This document shows positions 1-6,946 of a stretch of DNA of 14,085 bases, one piece after another. Position 1 is the first letter of the stretch. The number at the start of each line of letters is the position of its first letter. This DNA is from Ruminococcus sp. (lineage in GTDB: Bacteria; Bacillota; Clostridia; Oscillospirales; Ruminococcaceae). The notes under the pieces were generated by a model, which was not told the DNA's origin, searched no databases, and saw only the letters and a program-made list of their open reading frames with translations. The translations under genes were made by a program, and so were the position numbers. The stretch spans positions 1-14,085 of the forward strand of contig JAFYET010000254.1 in NCBI GenBank assembly GCA_017544125.1, given 5' to 3'.

Positions 1-1987
1 CGACAGATACCACCATCTTAGGCGATACGTCCATGAAGTCTATCTTGTTTGCTTCTATTTCAAGGATCTGGTCACGGTAACGACCGTTTACCTTAGCTCT
101 TGCAAACTTATGATCCTCGGTAAGGGGCTCGTTAGCCTGTGCTACCATGTAGTTATCCTCAACATCGGCAGTCATGTAAACTACCTCGTCGGTAACTACG
201 CCTGTTTCCTTATCAACTCTTCTGTAAGGTGCCTCGATAAAGCCGTATTCATTTATTCTTGCGAAAGATGCAAGGTATGAGATAAGACCGATGTTAGGAC
301 CTTCAGGTGTCTCGATAGGGCACATTCTGCCGTAGTGGGTATAGTGAACGTCACGAACCTCGAAGCTCGCTCTGTCTCTTGAAAGACCGCCGGGGCCCAG
401 GGCAGAAAGTCTTCTCTTATGTGTCAGTTCTGCAAGGGGGTTGTTCTGATCCATGAACTGCGAGAGCGGCGATGAACCGAAGAACTCCTTGATAGCTGCG
501 GTTATAGGTCTGATATTGATAAGAGCTGTGGGAGTGATCACCTCCATATCCTGCGACTGGGTGTTCATTCTCTCACGGATAACACGCTCCATTCTTGTGA
601 AGCCTATCCTGAACTGGTTCTGAAGCAGCTCGCCGACAGATCTTATTCTTCTGTTGCCTAAGTGGTCGATATCGTCGATAGTGCCTACGCCGTCGCAAAG
701 GTTAAGGAAGTAGGAAACTGTTGCGATGATATCATCTATTGTTATATGCTTGGGGATAAGCTCATCTCTTCTTGCAGAGATGTTCTCTCTTATCTCCTCC
801 TCGTCCTCAGAGGTATCAAGGATATCCTTGAGCACTGCGAAGGATACCTTCTCGTTGATGCCCAGAGGTGTGCAGTCAAAGTCAACATAGTCAGCGATGT
901 CTACCATGCCCGAGCCTATGATCTTGACTTCCTTTTCCTCAAAGCGTGTAGCGCTCTCGCCTGTGGGGGTGGTGTAGTATTCCTTTACCTCAACGGTAAC
1001 GTATACTTCATTAACGCCCGCCTGCTCGATCTCCATAGCCCTGTCAAAGCGTATGAGCTCGCCTGCCTCAGCCATTATCTCGCCTGTGAGGGGGTTTACT
1101 ACAGGTCTTGAAAGCACATGACCTGCAAGACGTGAGCCTACGCCGAGCTTCTTGTTATACTTATATCTGCCGAAACGTGAAAGGTCATATCTTCTTGCAT
1201 CGAAGAAGAGGTTGTTCAGGTGTGTGACAGCGCTGTCTACCGTAGGGGGCTCGCCGGGGCGGAGCTTTTTGTATACCTCGAGGAGAGCTTCCTCACGGTT
1301 AGCTGTCTGATCCTTCTGGAGTATAGTTTCATGTATTCTGAGATCGGGACCGAATACCTCCTCGATCTCCTCATTTGTGCCGTAGCCTATCGCACGGATG
1401 AATATAGTGAGCGGTATCTTTCTGTTCTTGTCTATACGAACATAGACAACGTCATTAGAATCCATCTCATACTCGAGCCATGCACCTCTGTTAGGAATAA
1501 CGGTAGCACGGAAAAGGTTCTTGCCCGTCTTATCCTTATCAACTGCATAGTAAACGCCCGGTGAACGAACGAGCTGTGAAACTATAACACGCTCAGCACC
1601 GTTTATAACGAATGTACCCGAATCTGTCATCATCGGGAAATCGCCCATGAATACCTCCGACTCCTTGATCTCACCGGTCTCGGTGTTATTGAGTCTTGCG
1701 GTAACTCTCAGGGGTGCGGCGTAGGTAACATCTCTGTCCTTACACTCAGCAACGGTGTACTTGGGCTTTTCGTCAATGCGGTAGTCAACGAAGTTGAGTT
1801 CGAGGTTGCCGTTATAGTCGGTTATCGTGGCAACATCACGGAAAACCTCTCTTAAGCCCTCATCAAGAAACCACTTATACGAGTTTTTCTGAACCTCGAT
1901 AAGGTTGGGCATCTCGAGGACCTCGTCTATCTTGGCAAAGCTCTTTCTTGTGTTTTTACCAAGCTTGACGTCCTTCACATTCAGCAT
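1..1987 (-). CDS. rpoB: RNA polymerase beta subunit, N-terminal part (3' end cut by window edge)
   Basis: This encodes the beta subunit of DNA-dependent RNA polymerase, which with beta-prime forms the catalytic core. The window holds 662 codons plus one base; bacterial beta subunits are usually about 1,100-1,300 residues, so the C-terminal half lies beyond position 1. The start ATG (1987-1985) follows an AAGGAG site at 2005-2000. The rifampicin-pocket region is clear: [10 protein letters not shown], then [14 protein letters not shown], then [15 protein letters not shown]. Residues D513, H523 and S528 match E. coli D516, H526 and S531 and are all in the sensitive (wild-type) state. No frameshift or internal stop was seen. 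The gene has its own promoter, and no rplJ-rplL lies upstream; the preceding gene is an SH3b protein. rpoC presumably follows outside the window, but this cannot be seen. Confidence 0.98.
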   Translation of the reverse strand, partial: MLNVKDVKLGKNTRKSFAKIDEVLEMPNLIEVQKNSYKWFLDEGLREVFRDVATITDYNGNLELNFVDYRIDEKPKYTVAECKDRDVTYAAPLRVTARLNNTETGEIKESEVFMGDFPMMTDSGTFVINGAERVIVSQLVRSPGVYYAVDKDKTGKNLFRATVIPNRGAWLEYEMDSNDVVYVRIDKNRKIPLTIFIRAIGYGTNEEIEEVFGPDLRIHETILQKDQTANREEALLEVYKKLRPGEPPTVDSAVTHLNNLFFDARRYDLSRFGRYKYNKKLGVGSRLAGHVLSRPVVNPLTGEIMAEAGELIRFDRAMEIEQAGVNEVYVTVEVKEYYTTPTGESATRFEEKEVKIIGSGMVDIADYVDFDCTPLGINEKVSFAVLKDILDTSEDEEEIRENISARRDELIPKHITIDDIIATVSYFLNLCDGVGTIDDIDHLGNRRIRSVGELLQNQFRIGFTRMERVIRERMNTQSQDMEVITPTALINIRPITAAIKEFFGSSPLSQFMDQNNPLAELTHKRRLSALGPGGLSRDRASFEVRDVHYTHYGRMCPIETPEGPNIGLISYLASFARINEYGFIEAPYRRVDKETGVVTDEVVYMTADVEDNYMVAQANEPLTEDHKFARAKVNGRYRDQILEIEANKIDFMDVSPKMVVSV

Positions 1988-2108
1988 AGGCTTTGATCAC
2001 TCCTTCTTAAAGATGTAAGAGATTAAAAACTCGGGGGGAGTATTGCCTCATTTCACTCCTCATTTTCCTCTCTCAGGCGTATAAAATTCCATTATGATAC
2101 AGTATATA

Positions 2109-2137
2109 ATTATACGCCCATTAAAAGGCAATGTCAA
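2109..2137 (-). promoter_or_regulatory. Consensus sigma-70/sigma-A promoter of rpoB
   Basis: On the minus strand, TTGACA (2137-2132) and TATAAT (2114-2109) are separated by exactly 17 bases, a perfect match to the housekeeping consensus. Transcription should start near 2102, leaving a leader of about 115 bases before the rpoB start. The leader holds a 10-codon reading frame (ATG at 2092, stop at 2060) without a visible ribosome binding site, and only a weak 5-bp GGAGT/ACTCC stem. No known riboswitch or ribosomal-protein operator was recognised. Promoter strength fits the high demand for RNA polymerase. Confidence 0.9.
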
Positions 2138-2170
2138 GCGTTTTTGCCCCGCAAAGTCCCTCTCAGACGC

Positions 2171-2203
2171 AAAAACGGCGATTTGCACAACAAACCGCCG
2201 TTT
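2171..2203 (-). terminator. Intrinsic terminator after the SH3b gene
   Basis: A 13-bp stem (arms 2191-2203 and 2173-2185, one G-T wobble) with a 5-base loop is followed on the minus strand by five T residues (2175-2171). It lies about 85 bases after the SH3b stop codon and just before the rpoB promoter, so it separates the two transcripts. The plus strand has no T-run after the stem. Confidence 0.88.
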
Positions 2204-2286
2204 GATGCCCCGAAGTTCTACTATGACAGAACCGTGAGCAAACTGTAAATTTTTATACGAAATATTATCGTGCAACTTTGCGCAGA

Positions 2287-2667
2287 TCAGCCCTTGTTCT
2301 CGCTGCTGCCCGGGCGTGTGCTTGCACTTGTCGCAGAGCGTGAGCTTACCGCCGATGCAGGACGGGAGCTCGGCGCTTTTGCGGGGCGGGAGCTTATTGA
2401 TGTTGCAGGGCGGGCACTTATACCGCCGCTTGATGCAGCTCTTGCGGGTCTTTCAAACAGCACATAGGTGCTCATGACCCAACCGCCGTCTCTCCCGAAA
2501 TCTATCTTATACCAAAGCACAGTACCGTTCTTTTCAGAGCCCAATACCTTTTTCTTCTCTCCCCTGTCGATGACTGCAAGAACGCCGTAGCCCGTTCCCG
2601 GCCCACGCCTTACATTCAGCTTATCACAGTTGACAGTTATCGTTCCGCCTGCATATTCGTTTGACAT
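2287..2667 (-). CDS. Small SH3b-domain protein with Ser/Arg/Pro/Ala repeat tail
   Basis: A 126-residue protein of unknown exact role. Residues about 9-70 form a bacterial SH3 (SH3b) fold, shown by the N-terminal signature KLNVRRGPGTGYGVL, then WYKIDF and GGWVMSTYV. SH3b modules usually bind cell-wall peptide or substrate, but no signal peptide or membrane segment is visible here, so a wall location is not supported. Residues about 80-119 are five copies of an 8-residue unit of the type AxxxSSRP, encoded by a 24-bp tandem repeat; this tail is basic, low in complexity and probably disordered. The ATG follows a strong AAGGAGG site about 8 bases upstream. The gene has its own extended -10 promoter and terminator, so it is a single-gene transcript between secDF and rpoB. 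Confidence 0.85.
   Translation of the reverse strand: MSNEYAGGTITVNCDKLNVRRGPGTGYGVLAVIDRGEKKKVLGSEKNGTVLWYKIDFGRDGGWVMSTYVLFERPARAASSGGISARPATSISSRPAKAPSSRPASAVSSRSATSASTRPGSSENKG
2312..2431 (-). repeat. Five-copy 24-bp imperfect tandem repeat inside the SH3b gene
   Basis: Units occupy 2312-2335, 2336-2359, 2360-2383, 2384-2407 and 2408-2431. On the plus strand each starts with a form of GGGCGGGAGCTT and then diverges. The 24-bp period keeps the frame and gives the 8-residue AxxxSSRP repeat in the protein. Such a tract could change copy number by slippage without a frameshift. Confidence 0.85.
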
Positions 2668-2705
2668 ATTACATTCCTCCTTGTGAGTTATTATGGGTCG
2701 CCTAT

Positions 2706-2714
2706 ATTATAGCA
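2706..2714 (-). promoter_or_regulatory. Extended -10 promoter of the SH3b gene
   Basis: The minus strand reads TGCTATAAT (2714-2706), a perfect extended -10 element. No good -35 box lies 16-18 bases upstream, as is common when the TG motif is present. Transcription would begin near 2699, about 30 bases before the start codon. The rest of the 2668-2886 gap holds the secDF terminator, a heptamer repeat tract and AT-rich filler containing a GTGAATA/GTTAATA doublet. Confidence 0.65.
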
Positions 2715-2810
2715 TATCTGCGGTGTGAAATTGTGAATAGTTAATAGAATGTTCACTGCTCGGGAACAATGAGTTAATATTTACCGAAGTTAACAGCAGC
2801 CCGAAAGCCC

Positions 2811-2845
2811 CCTCTTACATCTTACCTCTTATCTCTCACCTCTAA
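2811..2845 (-). repeat. Heptamer tandem repeat tract, copy 1
   Basis: Read on the minus strand, TTAGA is followed by four 7-base units of the form NRTRAGA (GGTGAGA, GATAAGA, GGTAAGA, TGTAAGA). It lies directly beyond the secDF terminator. The same 35-base tract occurs at 8705-8739 on the plus strand with 28 of 35 bases identical. Confidence 0.7.
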
Positions 2846-2851
2846 GCGCAC

Positions 2852-2882
2852 AAAAAAGCCCCGACTTTCACATCGGGGCTTT
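2852..2882 (-). terminator. Intrinsic terminator of secDF
   Basis: Arms 2882-2873 and 2864-2855 (AAAGCCCCGA pairing with TCGGGGCTTT) form a perfect 10-bp stem with an 8-base loop. On the minus strand this is followed by a six-T run (2857-2852). It begins only five bases after the secDF stop codon. Confidence 0.93.
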
Positions 2883-2886
2883 GATA

Positions 2887-5244
2887 TCATTTTTTCTTCT
2901 TAGCATATCCTGCCTTCTTGGCAGCCTTTGCTTTGTGATCCTGCCATGCTACCCAGAGTGTGGGGGCAATGCAGTTTGATGAGTAAACACCTGCGATCAT
3001 ACCGATTATCAGCGGGAATGCAAAGCTGATTATCGAGCTTACGCCGTATATCGTGCAGACTACGCATACGGTAGCCATAGCCATTACGGTAGTTACTGTG
3101 GTGTTTATCGATCTGCCGAGGGTCTGTGTAACCGACATATTCACCATCTCATCAAGCGAATACTTATTGCCGTAGAGCCTTCTGTTTTCACGGATACGGT
3201 CGTAGATGATGATAGTAGCGTTTATCGAGTAACCCAGTATGGTAAGCAGAACTGCCATGAAGTTTGCGTTTATGTCGAAGCGGCATATAGCAAAGCAGCC
3301 GAATACCATTATCATATCGTGTATAAGTGCCACTACCGAGAACACACCCGCCGAAAGACCGCCGATCTTTCTGAAACGGAATGCGATATAGATTATCGTG
3401 ATGACCGCTGCCGCAGCTACCGCAACAAGGCACTTGAAGAAGAATTCAAGACCGTTTGAAGCGGAAACGTCAGAGGATTCGAGAAGCTCTATATTATTAT
3501 CGGGGAACTTTTCTTTAAGTGCGGCTGCAAGGGTAGCCTGCTTGTCATCGCTTATACCCTCCTTGGAGGAGAATGACAGCTTGATAGTTGTGTCATCTGA
3601 TGAGAAGTTCTCACCCTTTGTAACTATAGCATCCTCACTTATAGCGTCCTTAACGGCAGTCTCAACGGCTGATGCGTCGATATCGCCCTTATAGGTATAC
3701 TGGATAATAGTACCGCCCTTGAACTCGATAGCCACGTTCAGGCTGAACACTGCCGTAACTATGCCGAATGCCACGAAGAGTGCAACAGATGCAGCGTAGA
3801 ACTTCTTCTTGTTGCCCACAACGTTGAACTTCTTAGCCTTAGCAGCCTCGTATTTCTCCTTAGCAGCTGTATCATCGTCTGCAAAGCCGCCGTAGAGTGT
3901 TCTCTTCTTGAAGCACTTGAACTGTGCAAGTGAGGAGAGCATAAGGCGTGAGCAGAAGATACCGAACACGAAGTTGAGTATGATACCCACAAGCAGCGTA
4001 TAGCCCAGCGAGTATATAGTACCCGCCGTAGCAGCGCCGAATGCGAAGAATATAGGCTTTAAGAATGTAGCGAAGATACCGTCTGTAGGACCAAATGCGC
4101 CCATGAGTATGATAGCTACGAATACTACTGTGATGTTACCGTCGAATACTGCGCTCCAGGCTCTCTTATAGCCAAGCTCGATAGCGCCGTTGAGGGTCTT
4201 GCCGGAGCGGAGCTCTTCCTTGATACGCTCGGCAGTGATTACGTTTGCGTCAACGCCCATACCTATCGCAAGTATGATACCCGCAATACCCGGTATGGTA
4301 AGGGTAAAGCTCTCGATATTTCCAAAGAAGCCGGATATGCAGGCGATAGTGCCTACTACCTGACCGAACAGTGCGAGTGATGCCACAAAGCCTGGCAGCT
4401 TATATATGATAGTCATATAGATAGCTATCATGATGAAGGCTATAGCGCCTGCTATTATCATAGCAGTTCTTGCGCCCTCACCGAGGGTAGCCGATATGAT
4501 GTTTGTGCTTGTAGTCTCGAGCTTGAAGGGCAGCGAGCCTGCGTTTATCTTATCAGCAAGAGCCTTAGCCGAATCATATGTGAAGTTGCCCTCGATCTGG
4601 CACTTGCCGTCGGTGATAGCTGAGTTTACGTTAGGTGCTGATATACACTTATCGTCCATCCATATAGATATGGGGCTGCCGATAAGCTCTGAGGTAGCCG
4701 TAGCGAATGCCTTTGAGCCCTCAGAATCGAATTCAAGGCTTACGACGTAGGTCAGGTCGCCGTTATTGTTTGTATACTGCGTTGCCTCGGCGTTCTTGAC
4801 ATTCTCACCTGTGAGTATCTCCTCGCCTGTTTCGTCACTGCCTCTTCTGAAGGTCAGCAGTGCGGTCTCGCCAAGCTCTGATACAGCCTCTTCAGGGTCA
4901 AAGCTCTCCTCCCCCGCCTGCCACGGGAATGATACCATGACACGCTTTTTATTGTAGTCAACATAAACATCCGAGTCGGTGATGTTGAGCGATACGAGCC
5001 TCTGCTCGATTATCGCCTTTGCCGAATCCATATCCTTCTCGCTGGCATCATAGCCGTTTGCAGGCTCGAAGGTAGCGTTAACGCCGCCCTGGATATCTAT
5101 GCCCCACCTTATCTCATCAACGCCCTTTATATAGGTCGTCTTTATATCGCCGTACTGAGTGCTTATGCCCGAATATGTCAGATAAGCAAATGCAGCGATG
5201 CAGAGCAACACTATAAAAAATACAGGCTTCTTACCTCGTTTCAC
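2887..5244 (-). CDS. secDF: Fused protein-export subunit SecDF
   Basis: SecD and SecF are joined in one 785-residue polypeptide, as in Bacillus SecDF. The protein assists the SecYEG translocon and uses the proton-motive force to pull secreted proteins outward. SecD half: first membrane segment about 8-26, GIDIQGG at 48-54, an external domain to about 255, then a membrane bundle about 258-430 carrying GVDANVITAERIKEEL with D332, the conserved SecD proton-path aspartate. A Lys-rich cytoplasmic linker (about 440-482) leads to the SecF half: membrane segment about 483-503, IEFKGGTIIQY, external domain, and bundle about 602-765 with GYSINATIIIYDRIREN and R711. In most SecF proteins the motif is SxND; here residue 676 is Ala instead of Asp. 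The tail is Lys-rich. The start is GTG, chosen because a GGGAGG site lies about 7 bases upstream. Confidence 0.97.
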   Translation of the reverse strand: MKRGKKPVFFIVLLCIAAFAYLTYSGISTQYGDIKTTYIKGVDEIRWGIDIQGGVNATFEPANGYDASEKDMDSAKAIIEQRLVSLNITDSDVYVDYNKKRVMVSFPWQAGEESFDPEEAVSELGETALLTFRRGSDETGEEILTGENVKNAEATQYTNNNGDLTYVVSLEFDSEGSKAFATATSELIGSPISIWMDDKCISAPNVNSAITDGKCQIEGNFTYDSAKALADKINAGSLPFKLETTSTNIISATLGEGARTAMIIAGAIAFIMIAIYMTIIYKLPGFVASLALFGQVVGTIACISGFFGNIESFTLTIPGIAGIILAIGMGVDANVITAERIKEELRSGKTLNGAIELGYKRAWSAVFDGNITVVFVAIILMGAFGPTDGIFATFLKPIFFAFGAATAGTIYSLGYTLLVGIILNFVFGIFCSRLMLSSLAQFKCFKKRTLYGGFADDDTAAKEKYEAAKAKKFNVVGNKKKFYAASVALFVAFGIVTAVFSLNVAIEFKGGTIIQYTYKGDIDASAVETAVKDAISEDAIVTKGENFSSDDTTIKLSFSSKEGISDDKQATLAAALKEKFPDNNIELLESSDVSASNGLEFFFKCLVAVAAAAVITIIYIAFRFRKIGGLSAGVFSVVALIHDMIMVFGCFAICRFDINANFMAVLLTILGYSINATIIIYDRIRENRRLYGNKYSLDEMVNMSVTQTLGRSINTTVTTVMAMATVCVVCTIYGVSSIISFAFPLIIGMIAGVYSSNCIAPTLWVAWQDHKAKAAKKAGYAKKKK

Positions 5245-5314
5245 TAAAAATCCTCCCTCATTATATGTTATGAGTAATATTTAATGTTATTTAAAAAAAC
5301 ACATTCACTTATAA

Positions 5315-5343
5315 ATTATACATTTATTTTACTGTTTTGTCAA
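5315..5343 (-). promoter_or_regulatory. Consensus sigma-A promoter of secDF
   Basis: On the minus strand TTGACA (5343-5338) and TATAAT (5320-5315) are separated by exactly 17 bases, again a perfect consensus. The predicted start point is near 5308, giving a leader of about 65 bases. Upstream (5377-5367) the minus strand carries CGGGGCAAAAA, an 11-mer also found just upstream of the rpoB -35 box. Confidence 0.88.
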
Positions 5344-5436
5344 GCCCTGCGGGGAAATTTAGGAGATTTTTGCCCCGAAACACCTCATTGTACAAAAAAC
5401 CGACCTGCTATATTTTCAAATTCGGCAAAAAAGAAG

Positions 5437-5465
5437 TTGACAAATATACTCTTTGTAGTTATAAT
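5437..5465 (+). promoter_or_regulatory. Consensus sigma-A promoter of the CorC-lipoprotein operon
   Basis: TTGACA (5437-5442), a 17-base spacer and TATAAT (5460-5465) face away from the secDF promoter; the two -35 boxes are about 93 bases apart. Transcription should start near 5472, about 55 bases before the CorC-type gene. The divergent gap 5245-5527 holds these two promoters and no further gene that I can support. Confidence 0.88.
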
Positions 5466-5527
5466 TATAATAATAGTATACAATATATTGTTGTTTGACT
5501 AATATCAACTGGTAGAAGGAGTTATTT

Positions 5528-6862
5528 ATGGACGACGTCTTGCGGCGGTGTGTTTCGGGAGGGCTTGCCCTCATAGCGATAGGGCTTTTGTTTTTGTTCA
5601 CGGCGATAGAGAGCAGCATTCTCGATTGCAGCGAGAATAAGCTCAAACAGCTCATGAGCGAGGGCAGGGGCAGCCGTGCCAAAAAGGTGCTCGCCCTTAA
5701 AGATAAGCGGCAGTCTGTCAGGATAACGGGTGTTCTTCTGCGTGCTTTGCTGACGCTTTTAACAGGCTTTGTGTGCGAGTGGGGCTTCGGTGATGAGCTT
5801 ATGTCGCTTATCAGCCGCACCGCAGGCGGGCAGTTCAGAATTCTCGGTCAGCTGATAATACTTGTGATACTTACTCTGCTTCTGACAGTTTGCATAAACA
5901 CCCCCAAGCGGCTTTCGGGCTATGAGGTCATAGGTGAAGAGATGGCGCTGCGCTTTTGCGGGCTCTATCACCTTATGATGATAGTTTTCCTGCCGATGAC
6001 GGCGGCTGCCGAGGGTATAAGCGGCATAGTGCTTCGCCACTCGGGTGTCAAGGACACCACCGTTGACGAGCCTGTCAGCGAGGAGGACATACTGCTGCTG
6101 GTAGATGCAGTAAACGACTCGGGCGAAATAGATGAGAACCAGGCGGAGATGATAACCAACATCTTCGAGTTTGATGACCTTGAAGCCAAGGACGTTATGA
6201 CCCACAGGATAGACATTACCGGCATCGAGCGCACCGCCCCCGTGAGCGAGGCGGCACAGCTCGCCATAAACGAGGGCTTTTCACGCATACCCGTATACGA
6301 CGGCACGATAGACAGCCTCTGCGGCGTGATTTATTCAAAAGACCTACTGCGCATATGCTTTGAAAACAAGCTGGGCGACCTGACAGCGGGCGATGTGTGC
6401 AGAGAGATAAGCTTTGTGCCCGAGAGCATCAAGTGCGGTGAGCTTTTTGAGCAGATGAGCGCATCAAAGGCGCAGATAGCGGCACTCGTTGACGAGTACG
6501 GCGGCACTGCGGGCATAGTTACCATGGAAGACCTGATAGAAGCCATAGTCGGCAGCATTGAGGACGAATTTGACGAGGCGGAGCTGACAGACATCGTGAG
6601 ACTTGACAACGGCTCATTCGATGTGCTGGGAACAGCAAAGCCCGATGAGGTTATGGAAGCCCTCGGTATGACACTTGAGATACCCGAGGAATTCGACACC
6701 ATAGGCGGCTTTGTGATAGATAAACTGGGCTTTATACCCAGCAGCACACAAAAGCCCACGGTAAAATGGAACGATATAAAATTCACGGTGCTGCGTGCAG
6801 ACGAGACAAAGATAGAAAAGCTGAGGATAAAAAAGCTCTCGCCCGTACCGAGCGGCACGTAA
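5528..6862 (+). CDS. CNNM/CorC (HlyC)-family membrane protein with CBS pair
   Basis: A 444-residue integral membrane protein of the CNNM/CorC family, whose members are linked to Mg2+ (and Co2+) efflux and were once called hemolysins. Domains in order: DUF21 membrane domain about 1-175, with segments near 10-28, 66-84, 105-122 and 145-165 and the family phrase FTAIESSILDCSENKL; an acidic connector (EEDILLLVDAVNDSGEID); CBS1 about 223-280; CBS2 about 288-345 with VDEYGGTAGIVTMEDLIEAI; and a C-terminal CorC_HlyC domain about 355-437 with DTIGGFVIDKLGFIP. The CBS pair probably binds adenine nucleotide to gate transport; substrate and direction here are inferred only from the family. An AGAAGGAG site precedes the ATG by about 7 bases. 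It is the first gene of a probable operon with the lipoprotein downstream (84-base gap, no terminator seen). Confidence 0.93.
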   Translation: MDDVLRRCVSGGLALIAIGLLFLFTAIESSILDCSENKLKQLMSEGRGSRAKKVLALKDKRQSVRITGVLLRALLTLLTGFVCEWGFGDELMSLISRTAGGQFRILGQLIILVILTLLLTVCINTPKRLSGYEVIGEEMALRFCGLYHLMMIVFLPMTAAAEGISGIVLRHSGVKDTTVDEPVSEEDILLLVDAVNDSGEIDENQAEMITNIFEFDDLEAKDVMTHRIDITGIERTAPVSEAAQLAINEGFSRIPVYDGTIDSLCGVIYSKDLLRICFENKLGDLTAGDVCREISFVPESIKCGELFEQMSASKAQIAALVDEYGGTAGIVTMEDLIEAIVGSIEDEFDEAELTDIVRLDNGSFDVLGTAKPDEVMEALGMTLEIPEEFDTIGGFVIDKLGFIPSSTQKPTVKWNDIKFTVLRADETKIEKLRIKKLSPVPSGT

Positions 6863-6946
6863 TAAACAAGACAACAAACAGCAGCATTTGCCGCAGATAA
6901 ATAAAGGCAAGGCTGCACTGTGTAAAAATATAACTGGAGAAGACCT

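Noticed and set aside
404..454. Possible rifampicin-resistance change in rpoB
   Set aside because: Asp513, His523 and Ser528 at the main resistance positions are all wild type.
2020..2064. Attenuator terminator in the rpoB leader
   Set aside because: The GGAGT/ACTCC stem has 5 bp, a 13-base loop, and is separated from the T-tract, too weak to call.
2060..2275. 71-codon minus-strand reading frame between the SH3b gene and rpoB
   Set aside because: It spans a clear intrinsic terminator and the rpoB promoter, has no ribosome binding site and an unconvincing protein sequence.
2270..2467. Plus-strand repeat-bearing frame opposite the SH3b gene tail
   Set aside because: It is the mirror of the 24-bp repeat on the coding strand, with no ribosome binding site.
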